64,000 nt of DNA, from assembly GCF_027947535.2 (NCBI RefSeq), contig NZ_JAAGKO020000043.1:1-64000 (forward strand), in the 5' to 3' direction. Under the pieces are notes generated by a model. It worked only from the letters and a program-made list of their open reading frames with translations, did no database searches and was not told where the DNA came from. Both the position numbers and the translations under genes were made by a program. Each line of letters starts with the position of its first letter. Within the stretch, counting starts at the first letter, position 1. The stretch is from Streptantibioticus silvisoli (GTDB lineage Bacteria > Actinomycetota > Actinomycetes > Streptomycetales > Streptomycetaceae). This document shows, in pieces, positions 60,489 to 64,000 of the stretch.

Positions 60489-60956
60489 ATGAACGCCACC
60501 CACGACGACGGCTACACCATCGACACCGACCCCGACCGCCTCGACCTCGCGCTGGTCCACCACTGGCTGTCCACCGACGCCTACTGGGCGCTGGGCCGGT
60601 CCCGCGAGACCGTCGACGCCGCAGCCCGCGGCTCGGTGAACTTCGGCCTCTACGCCCCCACCGGCGCCCAGGCCGGCTACGCCCGGGTCGTCACCGACCA
60701 CGCCACCTTCGCCTGGCTGTGCGACGTCTACGTCGACCCCGCGCACCGCGGCGCCGGCCTCGGCGTCCGGCTGGCCACCGCGGTCCGCGACCACCTCGCG
60801 CCGTACCGCCTCCAGCGGGTCCTGCTGGCCACCGGCGACGCCCACGGCCTCTACGCCCGGGTCGGCTTCGCGCCCTACCCCCGGCCGCAGAACCTCATGA
60901 GCCTCAGCCCGGACCCGAACCCGAGCCCGGACCCGGCCGGCGCCGGCCCGGCCTGA
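60489..60956 (+). CDS. GNAT-family N-acetyltransferase
   Basis: A 155-residue compact GNAT protein. The central strand and acetyl-CoA loop read FAWLCDVYVDPAHRGAGLG, where RGAGLG is the Q/RxxGxG/A pyrophosphate loop. It ends with LATGDAHGLYARVGFAPYP, the usual YxxxGF element. A Pro/Asp/Ser tail of about 17 residues follows. The family is near the bacterial 'arylalkylamine-type' GNATs, but the acceptor is not predictable. It lies between transglycosylase and helicase genes. Confidence 0.9.
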   Translation: MNATHDDGYTIDTDPDRLDLALVHHWLSTDAYWALGRSRETVDAAARGSVNFGLYAPTGAQAGYARVVTDHATFAWLCDVYVDPAHRGAGLGVRLATAVRDHLAPYRLQRVLLATGDAHGLYARVGFAPYPRPQNLMSLSPDPNPSPDPAGAGPA

Positions 60957-61080
60957 CGCCGCCGACCGGGGCCGACCAGGGCCGACCCGGCGCGGGCCGG
61001 GCGGGGGCGGGGTGCGGGGCGGCGGCCGATAAGCTGTGACGGTTTTCGTATCGAGCCCCGAGGGTTGGACTGAGGAGACC

Positions 61081-62868
61081 GTGAGCACGTCGACGACCGC
61101 CTCCCATCATCTGTCGCCCGCGTTCCCCGGCCGTGCCCCGTGGGGTACGGCGGGCAAGCTGCGGGCCTGGCAGCAGGGGGCGCTCGACCGGTACGTCGAG
61201 ACCCAGCCGCGCGACTTCCTCGCGGTGGCCACCCCGGGGGCCGGCAAGACCACGTTCGCGCTGACCCTCGCGTCGTACCTGCTGCACAACCACGTGGTGC
61301 AGCAGATCACCGTCGTCGCCCCCACCGAGCACCTGAAGAAGCAGTGGGCCGAGGCCGCCGCCCGGATAGGGATCAAGCTCGACCCGGACTACAGCGCGGG
61401 ACCGGTGTCGAAGGACTACGACGGGGTCGCCATCACCTACGCGGGCGTCGGCGTGCGGCCGATGCTGCACCGCAACCGCTGCGAGCAGCGCAAGACCCTG
61501 GTGATCCTCGACGAGATCCACCACGCCGGCGACTCCAAGTCCTGGGGCGAGGCGTGCTTCGAGGCCTTCGAACCGGCCACCCGCCGGCTGGCGCTGACCG
61601 GCACCCCGTTCCGCTCCGACACCAACCCCATCCCGTTCGTCACCTACGGCGAGGACAACCAGGGCATCCGCCGCTCGCTGGCCGACTACACCTACGGCTA
61701 CGGCAACGCGCTGGCCGACGGGGTCGTCCGTCCGGTGATCTTCCTGTCCTACAGCGGGAACATGCGCTGGCGCACCAAGGCCGGCGACGAGCTGGAGGCC
61801 CGGCTCGGCGAACCGATGACCAAGGACGCGGTCAGCCAGGCGTGGCGCACCGCGCTGGCGCCGACCGGCGAGTGGATCCCCAACGTGCTGCGGGCCGCCG
61901 ACAAGCGGCTCACCGAGGTCCGCAAGTCCATCCCGGACGCCGGCGCCCTGGTCATCGCCACCGACCAGGACTCCGCCCGCGCCTACGCCAAGCTGATCCG
62001 CCAGATCACCGGGACCAGGCCGGCCGTCGTGCTGTCCGACGACACCGGCGCCTCGCAGCGCATCGACGACTTCAGCCACTCCGAGGACCGCTGGATGGTG
62101 GCGGTGCGGATGGTCTCCGAGGGCGTCGACGTGCCGCGGCTGGCGGTCGGCGTCTACGCGACCACCATCTCCACCCCGCTGTTCTTCGCCCAGGCCGTCG
62201 GCCGCTTCGTCCGCTCCCGGCGGCGCGGCGAGACCGCGTCGGTCTTCGTGCCCACCATCCCGATGCTGCTGACCTTCGCCAACGAGATGGAGGTCGAACG
62301 CGACCACGTCCTCGACAAGCCCCGCAAGGAGGGCGGCGAGGAGGACCCCTACGCCGAGGAGGACAAGCTCCTGGCCGAGGCGGAGAAGCAGCAGGACGAG
62401 GTCACCGAGGACCAACTGCCGTTCGAGGCGCTCCAGTCCGACGCCGTCTTCGACCGGGTGCTCTACGACGGCGCCGAGTTCGGCATGCAGGCCCACCCCG
62501 GCAGCCAGGAGGAGCAGGACTACCTCGGCATCCCCGGCCTGCTGGAACCCGACCAGGTGCAGATGCTGCTCCAGCGCCGCCAGGCCCGGCAGATCGCGCA
62601 CAGCCGCAGCCGCCCCGACGAGGAGGCCGACCTGATCGAACTCCCCGCCGAACGCCGCCCGGTGATCACCCACAAGGAACTGCTGGGGCTGCGCAAGAGC
62701 CTCAACACCATGGTCTCCGCCTACACCCACCAGTCCGGCAAGCCGCACGGCGTCATCCACAACGAACTGCGCCGCGTGTGCGGCGGCCCGCCCAGCGCGG
62801 AGGCCACCGCCGGCCAGCTCAACGAACGCATCAAGAAGATCCAGGAGTGGGCCACCCGCATGCGGTGA
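61081..62868 (+). CDS. DEAD/DEAH-box helicase
   Basis: A 595-residue superfamily 2 helicase of the ERCC3/type III restriction-like group. It has Q-like KLRAWQQGAL, Walker A ATPGAGKTTFAL, motif II ILDEIHHAG, motif III LTGTPFRSD, and a second RecA fold with VRMVSEGVDVPRL and QAVGRFVRSR. An acidic insert (about 410-455) and a helical tail follow. GTG 61081 is preferred: GAGGAGA lies 5 bp upstream and TAAGCT (61030-61035) is a good -10. An in-frame GTG at 61036 would sit on the promoter. No nuclease or methylase partner is nearby, so it is probably a housekeeping repair or RNA helicase. Confidence 0.92.
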   Translation: MSTSTTASHHLSPAFPGRAPWGTAGKLRAWQQGALDRYVETQPRDFLAVATPGAGKTTFALTLASYLLHNHVVQQITVVAPTEHLKKQWAEAAARIGIKLDPDYSAGPVSKDYDGVAITYAGVGVRPMLHRNRCEQRKTLVILDEIHHAGDSKSWGEACFEAFEPATRRLALTGTPFRSDTNPIPFVTYGEDNQGIRRSLADYTYGYGNALADGVVRPVIFLSYSGNMRWRTKAGDELEARLGEPMTKDAVSQAWRTALAPTGEWIPNVLRAADKRLTEVRKSIPDAGALVIATDQDSARAYAKLIRQITGTRPAVVLSDDTGASQRIDDFSHSEDRWMVAVRMVSEGVDVPRLAVGVYATTISTPLFFAQAVGRFVRSRRRGETASVFVPTIPMLLTFANEMEVERDHVLDKPRKEGGEEDPYAEEDKLLAEAEKQQDEVTEDQLPFEALQSDAVFDRVLYDGAEFGMQAHPGSQEEQDYLGIPGLLEPDQVQMLLQRRQARQIAHSRSRPDEEADLIELPAERRPVITHKELLGLRKSLNTMVSAYTHQSGKPHGVIHNELRRVCGGPPSAEATAGQLNERIKKIQEWATRMR

Positions 62869-62941
62869 GACCGTGACGCCCGACGCCCGCCCGCGGCGAC
62901 CACCGCGCCGGAGGTCCGGGCGGAGGTGCTGTAATGCGGGG

Positions 62942-63718
62942 GTGTCCTCTCGTACCGTCGCCATCGCCGCCTGTTCCGCCCTCGTCGTCGCGCTGCTCGC
63001 GGTGGCCGGGTTCGCACCGCTGCCGGTGACCATCGCCGAACCGGGCCTGACCGCGAACGTCCTGGGCAGCCGGAGCGGTGCGAAGGTCATCACGGTGACC
63101 GGTGCCCCGGTGCGCAGGACGGCCGGGCAGCTGCGGATGGTCACCATCTCCGCCACCGAGCCGTGGGCCGCCATCCACCTGTCCGACGTGGTCGGCGCCT
63201 GGTTCCGCACCGACGAGACCGCGCTGCCGCACGACGCGGTCTACCCGGCGACCTCCGTGAAGCAGGTCGAGGCGCAGAACAACGCCGAGATGCGGCAGTC
63301 GCAGGACGCCGCGACGGCCGCCGCGCTGCGCCACCTGAAGCTGTCGCCCTCGAAGGTGAAGATCGGCCTGCGGCTGAGCGGCGTCGGCGGACCGAGCGCG
63401 GGCCTGATGTTCACCCTGGGCATCATCGACCTCATCGACGGCGACGGCCACGGCGGCGACCTCACCGGCGGCCGCGATATCGCCGGCACCGGCACGATCA
63501 CCACCGCCGGCGCGGTCGGCGCGGTCGGCGGCGTCCAGCTGAAGGAACAGGCCGCCCGCCGCGACGGCGCCACCGTCTTCCTGGTCCCGCGCGCCGAATG
63601 CACCGACGCCAAGGCGGTCACCCCGGCCGGCCTGCGCGTCGTCCCGGTCGACACGCTGGACCAGGCCTTGTCGGCCCTCGCCGCGATCGACGCGGGGGGA
63701 CGTACGGCCACGTGTTGA
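62942..63718 (+). CDS. Membrane-anchored S16 (Lon-type) serine protease without PDZ domain
   Basis: 258 residues. One N-terminal membrane anchor (VAIAACSALVVALLAVAGF) is followed by LPVTIAEPG, a short strand-rich segment, and a Lon-like proteolytic domain. The Ser/Lys dyad is in GGPSAGLMFTLGIIDL and GGVQLKEQAARRDGA. YlbL-like relatives of about 350 residues normally carry a PDZ domain between anchor and protease; here there is no room for it. GTG 62942 is chosen because upstream in-frame sequence is Arg/Pro-rich and non-conserved; ATG 62873 is possible. It acts outside the membrane; substrate unknown. Confidence 0.88.
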   Translation: MSSRTVAIAACSALVVALLAVAGFAPLPVTIAEPGLTANVLGSRSGAKVITVTGAPVRRTAGQLRMVTISATEPWAAIHLSDVVGAWFRTDETALPHDAVYPATSVKQVEAQNNAEMRQSQDAATAAALRHLKLSPSKVKIGLRLSGVGGPSAGLMFTLGIIDLIDGDGHGGDLTGGRDIAGTGTITTAGAVGAVGGVQLKEQAARRDGATVFLVPRAECTDAKAVTPAGLRVVPVDTLDQALSALAAIDAGGRTATC

Positions 63719-63773
63719 CGGGGCGGGAGGCCACGTCCGGCGCGGCGCGGCGCGCGCTCGGCGGACTCGGGGG

Positions 63774-63821
63774 TTCGGAAAACCGTTGACTGCTCGTTGA
63801 CACGTACAACGGTTTTCTGAA
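63774..63821. repeat. 15-bp hyphenated inverted repeat in an AT-rich gap
   Basis: TTCGGAAAACCGTTG (63774-63788) and CAACGGTTTTCTGAA (63807-63821) match 14 of 15 positions, with an 18-bp spacer holding CGTTGAC. It lies between convergent genes and may be a bidirectional terminator or a protein-binding site. Confidence 0.65.
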
Positions 63822-63883
63822 CAGACCTCCGATCGCGGGGGCCTGCCGGTCGCCACCCTCGTCGGACGCGCCGCCGCGCCCCC

Positions 63884-64000
63884 TCACCCCTCGTGCGTCC
63901 CCCGCTGGAGCGACCCGTCCCGCGCCGCCTGTTCCACCAGCGGGATCACCCGCAGCGGCACCGGGTTCTCCATGACGATCGCGGTGGAGGCGCGGACGAT
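63884..64000 (-). CDS. C-terminal end of a probable Lrp/AsnC-family regulator (partial)
   Basis: The last 38 codons of a minus-strand gene that continues past the window. The residues TVRASTAIVMENPVPLRVIPL-like (here IVRASTAIVMENPVPLRVIP) resemble the end of the ligand-binding RAM domain of AsnC-type regulators, followed by LVEQAARDGS and a short tail. The assignment rests on a short fragment. Convergent with the S16 protease gene. Confidence 0.5.
   Translation of the reverse strand: MVRASTAIVMENPVPLRVIPLVEQAARDGSLQRGTHEG

Overview
The window is a high-GC actinobacterial chromosome segment. Codon use, leaderless-type promoters, the tmRNA tag and gene order (mtrA-mtrB-lpqB, hpf, secA, a very large NAD-glutamate dehydrogenase, pkaA-pkaB-prfB, ftsE-ftsX-smpB-ssrA, hup, murA) all point to Streptomyces or a close relative in the Streptomycetaceae. 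The order matches the conserved core of the linear Streptomyces chromosome. I see no prophage, insertion sequence, CRISPR array or biosynthetic cluster.

Layout. 1-0.8 kb: the end of an rRNA operon (5S 3' part), its terminator and a degenerate GC-rich repeat zone. 0.8-12.5 kb: a membrane protein, mtnA, the MtrA-MtrB-LpqB envelope signalling genes, a comF family gene carrying a large repetitive insertion, hibernation factor hpf and a NarL-type response regulator. 12.5-20.6 kb: an AlkX/YcaQ-type DNA glycosylase, an acetyltransferase, secA, two small actinobacterial families and a HAD hydrolase. 21-27.5 kb: NAD-glutamate dehydrogenase and an acyltransferase. 27.5-36.7 kb: an FHA-FtsK protein divergent from two membrane Ser/Thr kinases, then prfB. 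37-43 kb: a repeat-rich sortase substrate, ftsE, ftsX, a carboxy-terminal processing protease, smpB and tmRNA. 43-54 kb: HelD-type helicase, malic enzyme, HU, murA, YqgE/AlgH, DUF3039 and a GH20 hexosaminidase. 54-59 kb: a three-gene xanthine-dehydrogenase-like operon with an odd Fe-S subunit and an atypical Mo subunit. 59.5-64 kb: a transglycosylase, an acetyltransferase, a DEAD/DEAH helicase, a secreted Lon-type protease and the end of a probable Lrp/AsnC regulator.

Functionally the window is mostly envelope growth and division (MtrAB-LpqB, SecA, FtsEX, MurA, PkaA/PkaB, transglycosylase), translation quality control and hibernation (HPF, RF2, SmpB/tmRNA, HelD) and central metabolism (GDH, malic enzyme, MtnA).

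The most unusual signal is structural. Minisatellites recur through the window, often at gene 3' ends: the murA 3' end repeated three times (137 bp period), five ~53 bp copies of the 3' end of the glycosylase gene, six 90 bp units after tmRNA, and smaller arrays after secA, smpB and an acetyltransferase gene. In-frame arrays of 24, 27 and 66 bp occur inside genes. Other notable items are an inverted pair of perfect DnaA boxes between lpqB and comF, six phased decamers upstream of lpqB, tandem GTTCGGAAC palindromes upstream of murA, and a Mo-hydroxylase subunit lacking the usual catalytic glutamate. All functional calls come from reading the sequence; no database search was possible.
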